From Sphingomonas alpina (GTDB lineage: Bacteria; Pseudomonadota; Alphaproteobacteria; Sphingomonadales; Sphingomonadaceae): a stretch of 64,000 nucleotides of DNA. Positions 1 through 7,421 of this stretch are shown piece by piece. Every line of letters starts with the position of its first letter. Positions within the stretch are counted from its first letter, which is position 1. The stretch is from the NCBI RefSeq assembly GCF_014490665.1, contig NZ_CP061038.1:3968001-4032000 (forward strand). Direction: 5' to 3'. Made by a program: the position numbers and the translations under genes. The notes beneath the pieces were generated by a model. It did not search any database. It saw nothing but the letters and a program-made list of their open reading frames with translations, and was not told where the DNA came from.

Positions 1-534
1 GTCCGCCTCCGACGGATCGGCGCGCCGGATCGGGATGCCGTCCGGGCTCAGCTCCGCCAAGAACGTTTCCGCGCCGAAGCGGAAGCCGATCGTCGCGTCG
101 AGACCCGCGGCGCGGTCGCGCGCGTACATGGTGCGGAATGACATCATGATCGAGGCCGCGCTGAGCGGCAGGGTCGGGTCATGCGCGGGCGAGCGGACCG
201 CCCAGCGCCCCAGTTCCTGGATCGCGACCTCGCTCTGATAGCCCCAGACGGTCAGGCCATAGACCTGCACCGAGGCCGGCGGCGGCAGTTTCTGGCGCTC
301 GACAATGCCCGCCAGCTCCATGCCCTCAAGCCGCTGGGTGAGCACATTGGCGCTGATCCCGGGCAGGCCGGCGCGCAATTCACCAAAGCGTCGCGGACCG
401 AACATAAGCTCTCGCACGATCAGCAGGGACCAGCGCTCGCCGACCAGCTCCATCGCCAAAGCCGTGCCGCAAGCGTCGTCATACCAACGCTTTTCCGCCG
501 CTTTTGCCGAATCGGTTACTTTTTCTAACTTCAT
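1..534 (-). CDS. HxlR-family winged-helix transcriptional regulator (partial, 3' end outside window)
   Basis: The frame opens with ATG at 534 and runs off the left edge, giving at least 178 residues. Residues about 17-110 read as an HxlR DNA-binding domain: a Cys near residue 22, then GERWSLLIVRELMFGPRRF and the typical VLTQRLEGMELAGIVER helix-wing stretch. HxlR proteins are usually 100-130 aa dimeric regulators, often sensing aldehydes or redox stress. This one has a C-terminal extension of unclear role. It diverges from the VOC/GST cassette at 615, so control of that cassette and of itself is likely (inference). Two similar GTTRC-type sites lie at the start of the gene. Confidence 0.88.
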   Translation of the reverse strand, partial: MKLEKVTDSAKAAEKRWYDDACGTALAMELVGERWSLLIVRELMFGPRRFGELRAGLPGISANVLTQRLEGMELAGIVERQKLPPPASVQVYGLTVWGYQSEVAIQELGRWAVRSPAHDPTLPLSAASIMMSFRTMYARDRAAGLDATIGFRFGAETFLAELSPDGIPIRRADPSEAD

Positions 535-550
535 AGTTGCTTTTAATAAC
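515..550. promoter_or_regulatory. Candidate HxlR operator, two direct copies
   Basis: GTTACTTTTTCTAAC (515-529) and GTTGCTTTTAATAAC (536-550) match at 12 of 15 positions. Each is an imperfect inverted repeat (GTTA/TAAC ends), and they lie 21 bp apart, two helical turns, on one DNA face. They flank the regulator's start codon and lie upstream of the divergent cassette. Binding by the HxlR protein is inferred. Confidence 0.4.
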
Positions 551-614
551 CGAAAGGGGCATCAGGGTCAAACAGTGATTCGCCAACCCAGCGTTTCCAA
601 ACAGGAGAATTTCC

Positions 615-1064
615 ATGAGCCTGACCAACATGATCTTCGTGAACCTGCCCGTCAGCGACGTAGCCAAGGCGACCGCATTCTATGAATCGATCGGCGCCAC
701 GAAGAACCCGATGTTCAGCGACGAGACCGCGTCGTGCATCGTCCTTTCAGACCAGATCCACGCAATGCTGCTCAGCCATGAGAAGTTCGCCTCGTTCATC
801 CCCGGCCGCACCATCGCCGATGCGAAGAGCGCGGTCGGAATGCTGATCTGCATCGCGCAGGACAGCAAGGATGCGGTCAATGCAGTGGTCGACAAGGCAG
901 GCGCGGCGGGCGGTTCTGCCGATGCGACTCCGTCTCAGGATTACGGCTTCATGTTCAGCCGCAGCTTTGCCGATCCCGACGGCCATATCTGGGAAGTGAT
1001 GTGGATGGACCCCGCCGCAGCCGCCGCCGGCCCCGAAGCTTTCGCCGAAGCCCCCGCCGCCTGA
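615..1064 (+). CDS. VOC-superfamily (glyoxalase-like) protein
   Basis: A 149-aa single-module vicinal oxygen chelate protein. It begins NMIFVNLPVSDVAKATAFYE and closes with SFADPDGHIWEVMWMD, both characteristic of lactoylglutathione-lyase-like proteins; the Glu before VMWMD would be a metal ligand. The substrate is unknown. An AGGAG-type ribosome site precedes the ATG. The C-terminus ends in an Ala/Pro-rich tail of about 17 residues. It is the first gene of a co-directional cassette of small detoxification-type proteins reaching to 5169, divergent from an HxlR regulator. Confidence 0.85.
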   Translation: MSLTNMIFVNLPVSDVAKATAFYESIGATKNPMFSDETASCIVLSDQIHAMLLSHEKFASFIPGRTIADAKSAVGMLICIAQDSKDAVNAVVDKAGAAGGSADATPSQDYGFMFSRSFADPDGHIWEVMWMDPAAAAAGPEAFAEAPAA

Positions 1065-1091
1065 CGGCGGCGGCCTGCAAAGGACAATGTC

Positions 1092-1196
1092 ATGCGTAAA
1101 TTCGTTCCCTTCATCTCCGGTGCCGGCGGCTTCGCCGTCACCGTGATCGCCATCCTCGTGCACGGCGCGATGACCGGCGCGCCCCTGTTCGCCTGA
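1092..1196 (+). CDS. Small predicted membrane peptide (34 aa)
   Basis: ATG at 1092 follows an AAAGGA ribosome site with a 7-nt spacer and reads 34 codons to TGA. The peptide starts MRKFVPF and has one hydrophobic segment (about residues 8-28), so it is a likely single-pass membrane peptide. It sits between the VOC gene and the DoxX-like gene in the same direction, with tight spacing, and so is probably co-transcribed. I recognise no family. It could be spurious, but the ribosome site, operon position and clean hydrophobic profile favour a real gene. Confidence 0.5.
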   Translation: MRKFVPFISGAGGFAVTVIAILVHGAMTGAPLFA

Positions 1197-1230
1197 GCCG
1201 CGAAGAGAACACCCTCTCAAAGGAACCCCG

Positions 1231-1629
1231 ATGTCCTCCCCAACAAACACCAAGACTGTCTGGACCGGCCGCATACTGAGCGGGCTTGCGATCCTCGCGC
1301 TCGGCGCGGACGCCATATTCAAGCTCGCCATGCCGCAGCAGATGATCAACTATAGCCCGCCCCTGGGCCTGGCGCCCGATCCCGGCCTGTACCGCACGAT
1401 CGGCGCGATCCTGCTGGTCGGCGTCGTGCTTTACGCCTGGCCGCGCACCGCCTTTCTCGGCGCGCTGCTGATTACGGCATTCCTTGGCGGGGCGGTCGCG
1501 GTGAACCTTCGCGCCGATATGCCGTTGTTCAGCAACACGCTGTTCGGCGTCTATATCGGGCTGGTCGCCTGGGCCGGGCTATGGCTGCGCGACCCGCGCG
1601 TCCGGGCGTTGCTGCCGATCGCGCAATAA
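1231..1629 (+). CDS. DoxX-like small integral membrane protein
   Basis: 132 aa with four hydrophobic segments at about residues 11-30, 52-70, 73-90 and 100-118. The overall pattern (short N-terminus, first helix with GLAILALGADAIFKL, PPLGL turn, second helix starting near a TIGAILL stretch) fits the DoxX-like/DUF4345-like four-helix membrane family. Function is not known for this family branch; relatives occur in thiosulfate oxidation or respiratory stress contexts. It lies inside the VOC/GST cassette and precedes the GST by 22 nt. Confidence 0.7.
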   Translation: MSSPTNTKTVWTGRILSGLAILALGADAIFKLAMPQQMINYSPPLGLAPDPGLYRTIGAILLVGVVLYAWPRTAFLGALLITAFLGGAVAVNLRADMPLFSNTLFGVYIGLVAWAGLWLRDPRVRALLPIAQ

Positions 1630-1651
1630 AAACAAAAAGCACAGGAGCAGG

Positions 1652-2314
1652 ATGATGACTTCCCCTTCGATCGAAATCACTGCGTTTCGCTGGGTACCGG
1701 ATTTTGCTCGCGGTCTGGTGCGCGACATACGGGTGCGCTGGGCGCTGGCCGAGGCCGGCCTGCCCTATCGGGTGCGTCTGCTCGACGCGACCACCCAGCG
1801 CCCGGCGGACTATTTCCACGAACAGCCCTTCGGCCAGGTGCCGGTGTTCGTCGAAGGCGATCTCGGTCTGTTCGAAAGCGGCGCGATCGTGCTGCATATC
1901 GGCGAACGCAGCGACGCGCTGCTCCCCGCCGACGCGGCGGAGCGGGCCCGCGCCACCTGCTGGGTGATCGCGGCGCTCAACAGCATCGAGCCGATGATCT
2001 TCGACCTGGTCAATATCGATATCTTCAATGCCGGCCAGCAATGGGCGGCGCTGCGCCGCCCCGAGGCGGAACAGAAGGTACGCGAGCGCCTGGCCCGCCT
2101 GTCGGACTGGCTTGGCGAGCAGGACTATCTCCAGGGCCGCTTCACTGCGGGCGACTTGATCATGGCGACGGTGCTGCGCAACCTGCGCCACACCGAGCTG
2201 GTAGCCGAACATGCCAATCTCGCCGCCTATCTCGCGCGGTGCGAGGCACGGCCAGCGTTTCAGCAGGCACTGGCCGAGCAACTGGCCGATTTTGACGATC
2301 GCGAAGCGGCCTGA
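1652..2314 (+). CDS. Glutathione S-transferase family protein
   Basis: 220 aa. The N-terminal thioredoxin-like domain (about 1-90) carries the cis-Pro strand FGQVPVFVEGDLGLFESGAIVLHI, with E and S of the ESGAI motif expected to contact glutathione. The C-terminal helical domain (95-215) contains AGDLIMATVLRN, the GST N-capping region. GSTs conjugate glutathione to electrophiles in the cytosol; the substrate here is unknown. An AGGAG site precedes ATG 1652; ATG 1655 is an alternative start. Placement among VOC proteins suggests a shared detoxification role (inference). Confidence 0.88.
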   Translation: MMTSPSIEITAFRWVPDFARGLVRDIRVRWALAEAGLPYRVRLLDATTQRPADYFHEQPFGQVPVFVEGDLGLFESGAIVLHIGERSDALLPADAAERARATCWVIAALNSIEPMIFDLVNIDIFNAGQQWAALRRPEAEQKVRERLARLSDWLGEQDYLQGRFTAGDLIMATVLRNLRHTELVAEHANLAAYLARCEARPAFQQALAEQLADFDDREAA

Positions 2315-2346
2315 GCCGCTCGAATATACATAAAACAAGGAGAGAG

Positions 2347-3069
2347 ATGATGAGCTATATTCAAGGTTTCGTGCTCGCGGTGCCCGCGGCGAACAAGCAG
2401 GCCTATATCGACCATGCGAGCGGGTCGGTGCCGTTCTTTCGGGAATTCGGCATGACCCGTATGATCGAGAATTGGGGCGATGAGGTTCCCGACGGCATCG
2501 TCACCGATTTCAAGCGCGCGGTACAGGCGAAGGACGACGAAACCGTCCTGTTCAGTTGGCTCGAATGGCCGTCGAAGGAGGTCTATCAGGACGGTATGAA
2601 GCGGATGATGGAGGATCCGCGCATGGCCGAGATGGGCGAGATGCCGTTCGATGGCAAACGCATGATCTATGGCGGCTTCGAACCGCTGCTCGACGACGGC
2701 CCGGGCGGATCGACCGGCTATGTCGATGGCTATCTCGTACCGGTCGCGGCCGGCGCCAAGGACGCCTATCGCAATCTGGCGAGCCAGGCATCGACCGTGT
2801 TCCGCGATCATGGCGCGACACGTGTGGTCGAGGCGTGGGGCGATGACGTGCCCGACGGCACGGTCACCGATTACAAGCGCGCGGTACAGGCGACCGGTGA
2901 CGAACATGTCATCTTCTCCTGGGTCGAATGGCCTTCAAAGGATGCACGCGACACCGGCATGGCCAAGGTCATGGAAGACCCGCGCATGAAGCCGGACGCC
3001 AGCTCCGAGATGCCGTTCGACGGTAAGCGCATGGTCTATGGTGGCTTCGCCCCTATCCTCGACCGCTGA
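2347..3069 (+). CDS. Tandem-duplicated DUF1428 protein
   Basis: 240 aa made of two similar halves, about residues 2-118 and 121-239. Both halves contain IENWGDEVPDG/VEAWGDDVPDG, a TDFKRAVQA/TDYKRAVQA segment, WLEWPSKE/WVEWPSKD, and end with FDGKRM(I/V)YGGF. Single DUF1428 proteins are about 115-120 aa and have a ferredoxin-like dimeric alpha/beta barrel fold, so this gene looks like an internal duplication joining two subunits. Biochemical role unknown. A GGAGAG site precedes adjacent ATG codons at 2347 and 2350. Confidence 0.88.
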   Translation: MMSYIQGFVLAVPAANKQAYIDHASGSVPFFREFGMTRMIENWGDEVPDGIVTDFKRAVQAKDDETVLFSWLEWPSKEVYQDGMKRMMEDPRMAEMGEMPFDGKRMIYGGFEPLLDDGPGGSTGYVDGYLVPVAAGAKDAYRNLASQASTVFRDHGATRVVEAWGDDVPDGTVTDYKRAVQATGDEHVIFSWVEWPSKDARDTGMAKVMEDPRMKPDASSEMPFDGKRMVYGGFAPILDR

Positions 3070-3099
3070 TCCAGCAACGATTTCGACAGGAGAGAGACG

Positions 3100-3885
3100 A
3101 TGACCAATCCTGAAGGTACGCCGATCTGGTACGAGCTGATGACCGCCGATCCCGATGCGTCAAAGACATTCTACGACAAGGTGATCGGCTGGACGGTGGG
3201 CGACCCGCCACCGGGCGGCCAGGATTATCGCATGATCAACGCCAGCCCGGAATCGGGCGGCGGTCAGGTCGGCGGCGTGCTGCACCTGACGCCCGAAATG
3301 ATCGCCGGCGGAGCCAGGCCGACCTGGCTCTTCTATATCGGCGTCAATGACGTCGATGCCACGGTCGAGAAGATCAAGGCGGCCGGCGGCAGCGTGCTGA
3401 TGCCTGCCTGGGACATTCCCGATATCGGCCGCATCGCAATGGTCGCCGATCCGCAGGGCATCCCCTTCTACATCATGCGCGGCACAAGCCCGGAAGACAG
3501 CACCGCCTATGACCGGATGGGCATGGGCAAGTGCAACTGGAACGAGCTCGCCACGACCGATCAGGAAGCGGCGAACGCCTTTTATGCGACGGTGTTCGGC
3601 TGGACCTATCCCGACAAGATGGAGATGCCCGGCATGGGCGATTATGTCTTCGTCGCGGTCGGCGACGAGGTCATCGGCGCGACCATGAACCGGCAGCCCG
3701 ACAGCCCACCGCCGGCCTGGCAATTCTATTTCCGCGCCCCCGATATCGAAGTCGCGGCGCAGAAGGTGAAGGACAATGGCGGCATCGTCCATCTCGATCC
3801 GATGGAAGTCCCTGGCGGCGACCGCATCATCGTGGCGAGCGACCCGCACGGCGTGATGTTCGGCGTCGTTGGACCGGGACAATAA
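3100..3885 (+). CDS. Two-module VOC (glyoxalase/bleomycin-resistance-like) protein
   Basis: 261 aa with two VOC modules. Module 1 (about 5-130) begins GTPIWYELMTADPDASKTFY and ends FYIMRG; module 2 (about 140-259) begins CNWNELATTDQEAANAFYAT and ends GVMFGVV. This arrangement resembles the CFP30/hydroxylase-type two-domain VOC proteins seen in actinobacteria and alphaproteobacteria. Substrate unknown. A GGAGAG ribosome site precedes the ATG, and the gene is 30 nt downstream of the DUF1428 gene, so co-transcription is likely. Confidence 0.87.
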   Translation: MTNPEGTPIWYELMTADPDASKTFYDKVIGWTVGDPPPGGQDYRMINASPESGGGQVGGVLHLTPEMIAGGARPTWLFYIGVNDVDATVEKIKAAGGSVLMPAWDIPDIGRIAMVADPQGIPFYIMRGTSPEDSTAYDRMGMGKCNWNELATTDQEAANAFYATVFGWTYPDKMEMPGMGDYVFVAVGDEVIGATMNRQPDSPPPAWQFYFRAPDIEVAAQKVKDNGGIVHLDPMEVPGGDRIIVASDPHGVMFGVVGPGQ

Positions 3886-3907
3886 AGCGAGACCCGCAAG
3901 GAGAGCG

Positions 3908-4399
3908 ATGATGAACAAGATCTCACCGTGTCTGTGGTTCAACCACAATGCCCAGGAAGCGGCCGAATTCTACGCCGCGACTTTCCCCGATTCGAGCGTC
4001 GACGCGATCAACCTCGCGCCGGGCGATAATCCCTCCAGCAAGGAAGGCGCCGCACTGACGGTCGAGTTCACGGTACTCGGCATGAAGTTCCTCGGCCTGA
4101 ACGGCGGCGACATGTTCAAGTTCGACGAAGCCGTATCCTTCCTGATCCTTACCGACAGCCAGGAGGAGACCGACCGCTATTGGAACGCGATCGTCGATGG
4201 CGGCGGTCAGGAGAGCATGTGCGGCTGGTGCAAGGACAAGTTCGGTCTGTCCTGGCAAATCACCCCGCGCGCATTGCTGGATGCAACGACCAGCCCGGAC
4301 AGGGTCGCGGCCAAGCGTGCGATGGATGCGATGATGAAGATGCGCAAGATCGACATCGCCGCGATCGAACGCGCCTTCGCCGGAGAAGTGGTCGCCTAG
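3908..4399 (+). CDS. PhnB-like VOC protein (3-dmu-9_3-mt type)
   Basis: 163 aa. It starts MMNKISPCLWFNHNAQEAAEFYA, the usual opening of PhnB/'3-demethylubiquinone methyltransferase-like' VOC proteins, and contains GWCKDKFGLSWQITPRALL, also typical of the group. The name reflects an old misannotation; methyltransferase activity is not implied. I chose ATG 3908 because AAGGAGAG lies just upstream; the frame is open to 3869 but that stretch overlaps the previous gene. It is in the same cassette and probably the same transcript as 3100-3885. Confidence 0.86.
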   Translation: MMNKISPCLWFNHNAQEAAEFYAATFPDSSVDAINLAPGDNPSSKEGAALTVEFTVLGMKFLGLNGGDMFKFDEAVSFLILTDSQEETDRYWNAIVDGGGQESMCGWCKDKFGLSWQITPRALLDATTSPDRVAAKRAMDAMMKMRKIDIAAIERAFAGEVVA

Positions 4400-4437
4400 G
4401 ACCCTGTTCGTCAACACCATTACAATTGCGCCCATTC

Positions 4438-4460
4438 CCTCCCCCGCTGCGCGGGGGAGG
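4438..4460. repeat. Short GC-rich hairpin
   Basis: Perfect 10-bp arms CCTCCCCCGC/GCGGGGGAGG with a TGC loop between two co-directional genes. It may attenuate transcription or be a degenerate intergenic repeat; there is no T-run. Confidence 0.5.
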
Positions 4461-4506
4461 CCAGGCAGACACGCCCTCTCAACCCCTGCGTCCGAAAGGC
4501 ATTCTC

Positions 4507-5169
4507 ATGCGAAAGATCATAGCCGGCGTCTTCCAGTCGCTCGACGGCGTCATGCAGGCCCCTGGCGGCCCGAGCGAGGACCCAACCGGCGGCTTCACCC
4601 TGGGCGGCTGGTCGTTCAGCTATTGGGACGAGGTGATGGGTGAACATATGGGCGGCGTAATCGGCGGTGATTACGATCTGCTGCTTGGCCGCAAGACCTA
4701 TGAGATTTTCGCCGCGCACTGGCCGTTCATGACCGACGACCCGATCGGCGAGAAATTCGACAAGATCGCCAAATATGTCGTCACTTCCTCGACCGAACCA
4801 CTGACCTGGAACAATTCGCATGCGATCAACGGCGACGCAGCGACCGGCATCGCCGCGCTCAAGGCGAGCGATGGGCCCGACCTGCTGATCCAGGGCAGTA
4901 CCATGCTCTATCCGGCACTGCTCGAGGCGGCGCTGATCGACCGACTGTTCGTGATGACCTTCCCGGTCGTGCTGGGCGGCGGCAAGCGCCTGTTCGCCAG
5001 TGGCGTTGCGTCGGGCGCGCTGAAACTGGTGGATCACCAGGTCTCGACCACCGGCGTGATCATCGCGACCTATGAACCCGCCGGCCCGGTGCCGATCGGA
5101 TCCTTCCAGATGCCCGAGCCGAATGAACTCGAACGCGCGCGCCAGGAACGGATGAAGCGCGAGGATTAA
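4507..5169 (+). CDS. RibD C-terminal/dihydrofolate reductase-like protein
   Basis: 220 aa. The opening RKIIAGVFQSLDGVMQAPGG and the internal GGDYDLLLGRKTYEIFAAHWP and LLIQGSTMLYPALLEA stretches match the RibD_C/YwjB-like dihydrofolate reductase superfamily, which binds NADPH. These stand-alone proteins are common in regulated small-protein cassettes, and their substrate is generally unknown. The ATG at 4507 is chosen because it starts the family's conserved strand; the frame is open much further upstream but overlaps 3908-4399. Last gene of the cassette. Confidence 0.86.
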   Translation: MRKIIAGVFQSLDGVMQAPGGPSEDPTGGFTLGGWSFSYWDEVMGEHMGGVIGGDYDLLLGRKTYEIFAAHWPFMTDDPIGEKFDKIAKYVVTSSTEPLTWNNSHAINGDAATGIAALKASDGPDLLIQGSTMLYPALLEAALIDRLFVMTFPVVLGGGKRLFASGVASGALKLVDHQVSTTGVIIATYEPAGPVPIGSFQMPEPNELERARQERMKRED

Positions 5170-5250
5170 GAGCCAGCGAGACGCGAGGAAATATTCCGAT
5201 CCGTTCGCGCCAGGCCTGTGGAAACAGCGTTTTTATCTCCACATCGGAGA

Positions 5251-5288
5251 AAGAAGAACGGCCCTTCGACAGGCTCAGGGCGAACGGA
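5251..5288. repeat. Dispersed palindromic repeat A, half copy
   Basis: AAGAACGGCCCTTCGACAGG followed by CTCAGGGCGAACGG matches one arm of the paired repeats at 31.2 kb and 40.6 kb. It lies between convergent genes (4507-5169 and the J-domain gene). Confidence 0.7.
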
Positions 5289-5318
5289 GGGTATCGATTC
5301 TGACCGAAGCCGCGCCAG

Positions 5319-5936
5319 TCAGGCGAAAGCTGCTGCGCTCTTCAGCTGGGTATAGGCCGCGATCACGTCCTGCAGCGCCTTTTCGTAGCTGCGATCGCCG
5401 CCGTTGCGGTCGGGATGATATTTCCGCACCAGTTCGGCATAGCGGGTCCTGAGGCCGCGGCGATCGACATCGGTCCCCAGGCCAAGCACCTTCAGCGCGC
5501 GCCGGTCGCTCTCCGACAGGATCCGCCCATCGGCGCGCGGCGCTTCGGTCGCGCGCTTGAACCGCGCACCGATCGCGTCGAGCGGATCGCGGAAATCGGC
5601 CCAGGTCGGCGGGCGGTCGGCACCGGAATGCGCAAAGGCACGCGTCTCGCGCTCCCATCCGGCGAACGGGCGTTGCGCATCATGGATTTCGTCGGCGCTC
5701 ATGCCATTGAAGAAATTGTAGCGAGCATTGAACGCCCGGACATGGTCGAGACAGAACCAGCGATACAGGCGCGGCCCATCACTGCCATTCGGTCCGTCGA
5801 GCGCCGGCGCGCGGAATTCACCCGGCTCGTGACAGCCCGGCTCGGCGCATTCCCGGCCCGTCCCCTCGACCCGGCCATGAAAGCGCGCGCCCGGCCGGTC
5901 CCTCTTTTCGCTCTCGTCCGCCTTCTTCTCACTCAC
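5319..5936 (-). CDS. J-domain (DnaJ-like) protein with N-terminal Cys-rich region
   Basis: 205 aa from GTG 5936 (an upstream TTG at 5963 is possible). The J domain is at the C-terminus, about residues 150-205, with the diagnostic HPD in RKYHPDRNGG, so it should stimulate an Hsp70 ATPase. The N-terminal part carries CAEPGCHEPGEFRAP and WFCLDHV, a probable zinc-binding C-C-C-H cluster. C-terminal placement of the J domain differs from classical DnaJ but is common in this alphaproteobacterial family. It diverges from bolA with about 40 nt between starts. Confidence 0.85.
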   Translation of the reverse strand: MSEKKADESEKRDRPGARFHGRVEGTGRECAEPGCHEPGEFRAPALDGPNGSDGPRLYRWFCLDHVRAFNARYNFFNGMSADEIHDAQRPFAGWERETRAFAHSGADRPPTWADFRDPLDAIGARFKRATEAPRADGRILSESDRRALKVLGLGTDVDRRGLRTRYAELVRKYHPDRNGGDRSYEKALQDVIAAYTQLKSAAAFA

Positions 5937-5977
5937 AGCGACACGCGGCTCCCCGAAACCCAAAAGCGGCTTATATA

Positions 5978-6268
5978 GTGACGATGACCAGCCCTGCCAC
6001 CGGCCCCGTTGCCGCCGCCATCGCCGCCCGCCTGACCGCGGACCTCGCCCCGTCGCATCTCGATGTGATCAACGACAGCGCCCACCATGCCGGCCATATG
6101 GGCGACGACGGCAGCGGCGAATCACATTTCACCGTGATCGTCGAAAGCCTGGCCTTTGTCGGCCTGTCGCGCGTTCAGCGTCAGCGGCTGATCAACACCG
6201 CGCTGTCCGACCTGCTGCAGACCAGCATCCACGCGCTGGCGATCAAGGCACGCGCGCCGGGAGAATGA
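5978..6268 (+). CDS. BolA-family protein
   Basis: 96 aa from GTG 5978; ATG 5984 is two codons further in. The conserved BolA core is present: PSHLDVINDSAHHAGH, then ESHFTVIVES, and FVGLSRVQRQRLINTALSDLL. BolA proteins partner with monothiol glutaredoxins to bind a [2Fe-2S] cluster using the conserved His residues. The stop codon overlaps the following GST start (ATGA), indicating translational coupling with a glutathione-dependent gene. Confidence 0.92.
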   Translation: MTMTSPATGPVAAAIAARLTADLAPSHLDVINDSAHHAGHMGDDGSGESHFTVIVESLAFVGLSRVQRQRLINTALSDLLQTSIHALAIKARAPGE

Positions 6269-6981
6269 CGATGGCGTACAAACTCTGGTACTGGCCAGCG
6301 ATCCAGGGGCGCGGCGAGTTCGTGCGCCTCGCGCTCGAGGCAGCCGGAATCGAGTATGAGGATTGTGCGCGCGGCAAGGATGGTGAGGAGCGCTTGCTGG
6401 CCGACATGGCAGCGCGCCTGGGCCGCGCGCCGTTCGCGCCGCCCTATCTCGAAACCGACGGGCTGGTCATCGCACAGGTTGCCGATATCCTGCTCTATCT
6501 CGGCGACCGTCACGGCCTGGTGCCCAAGGCGGCTGCCGATCGCTACTGGATCCATCAGCTGCAACTGACCGTCACGGACCTGGTCGCGGAGGTGCATAAT
6601 GTGCATCACCCGGTCGATATGCGGGCCTATTATCACGACCAGAAGCCCGAAGCGGGGCGCGCTGCAAAGCAATTTCGCGACGGCCGAATGCCCAAATTCC
6701 TCGGCTATTTCGAGGATGCGCTGGCCGCCAACCCGGGCGACTGGCTGATCGACGGTCGCTGGACCTATGCCGACACCTCGCTGTTCCAGATCGTGGAAGG
6801 GCTGCGCTACATGTTCCCCCGGCGAATGGCCGCGATCGAAGGCGATTATCCCGGCCTGATCCGCCTCCATGACCAGGTCGCGCAACTCCCCGGCATTCAG
6901 GCCTATCTGAAGAGCGACCGGCGCCTGGCCTTCAACAGGGAAGGCATTTTCCGCCACTATCCCGAACTGGACGGCGAATGA
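6265..6981 (+). CDS. Glutathione S-transferase family protein
   Basis: 238 aa. It begins YKLWYWPAIQGRGEFVRLALEAAG, a sigma/alpha-class-like start with the glutathione-activating Tyr region, and has APPYLETDGLVIAQVADILLYLG with the cis-Pro and the Q-V-A binding motif. The C-terminal helical domain covers about 95-225. ATG 6265 overlaps the bolA stop; ATG 6271 is equally plausible. The stop overlaps the next gene (ATGA). The four genes 5978-8313 therefore look like one operon. Confidence 0.88.
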   Translation: MTMAYKLWYWPAIQGRGEFVRLALEAAGIEYEDCARGKDGEERLLADMAARLGRAPFAPPYLETDGLVIAQVADILLYLGDRHGLVPKAAADRYWIHQLQLTVTDLVAEVHNVHHPVDMRAYYHDQKPEAGRAAKQFRDGRMPKFLGYFEDALAANPGDWLIDGRWTYADTSLFQIVEGLRYMFPRRMAAIEGDYPGLIRLHDQVAQLPGIQAYLKSDRRLAFNREGIFRHYPELDGE

Positions 6982-7421
6982 CCACGCTCGCCAGGCGCCC
7001 GGCCGCACGCATCCTGCTGACCGACGATCAGGACCGCGTGCTGCTGTTCCGCTTCGATGCCGGCGACCGCCCGCCCTTCTGGGCGACGCCGGGCGGCGCG
7101 ATCGATCCGGGCGAGAGCTTCGCCGCAGCGGCACGGCGCGAGCTGCGCGAGGAGACCGGGCTCGACCTCGACTGCGGGCCGGAAGTGCATCGCCGCACCG
7201 TCACATTCACCACGCTGGAGAATGTTCCCGTCATCGCCGAGGAGCGCTATTTCCGCGTATCCGCCGGCGCCTGCACGATCGACACCGCTGGCCATACCGA
7301 GCTTGAACGCCGCGTGATGCAAGCACATCGCTGGTTCGCTCGCGACGAACTGACCGGCTGGCCGGAGACGATCTTTCCCGAGGACCTGAGCGCGATCCTG
7401 GAGCATAGCGATGACCAATGA
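6978..7421 (+). CDS. Nudix hydrolase
   Basis: 147 aa. The complete Nudix box is visible: G40-x5-E46-x7-R54-E55-L56-x-E58-E59-x-G61-L62, which binds Mg2+ and hydrolyses nucleoside diphosphates linked to another moiety. The substrate cannot be read from the sequence. It overlaps the upstream GST and the downstream pirin gene (start 7411, an 11-nt overlap), which supports a coupled operon. Confidence 0.92.
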   Translation: MTTLARRPAARILLTDDQDRVLLFRFDAGDRPPFWATPGGAIDPGESFAAAARRELREETGLDLDCGPEVHRRTVTFTTLENVPVIAEERYFRVSAGACTIDTAGHTELERRVMQAHRWFARDELTGWPETIFPEDLSAILEHSDDQ

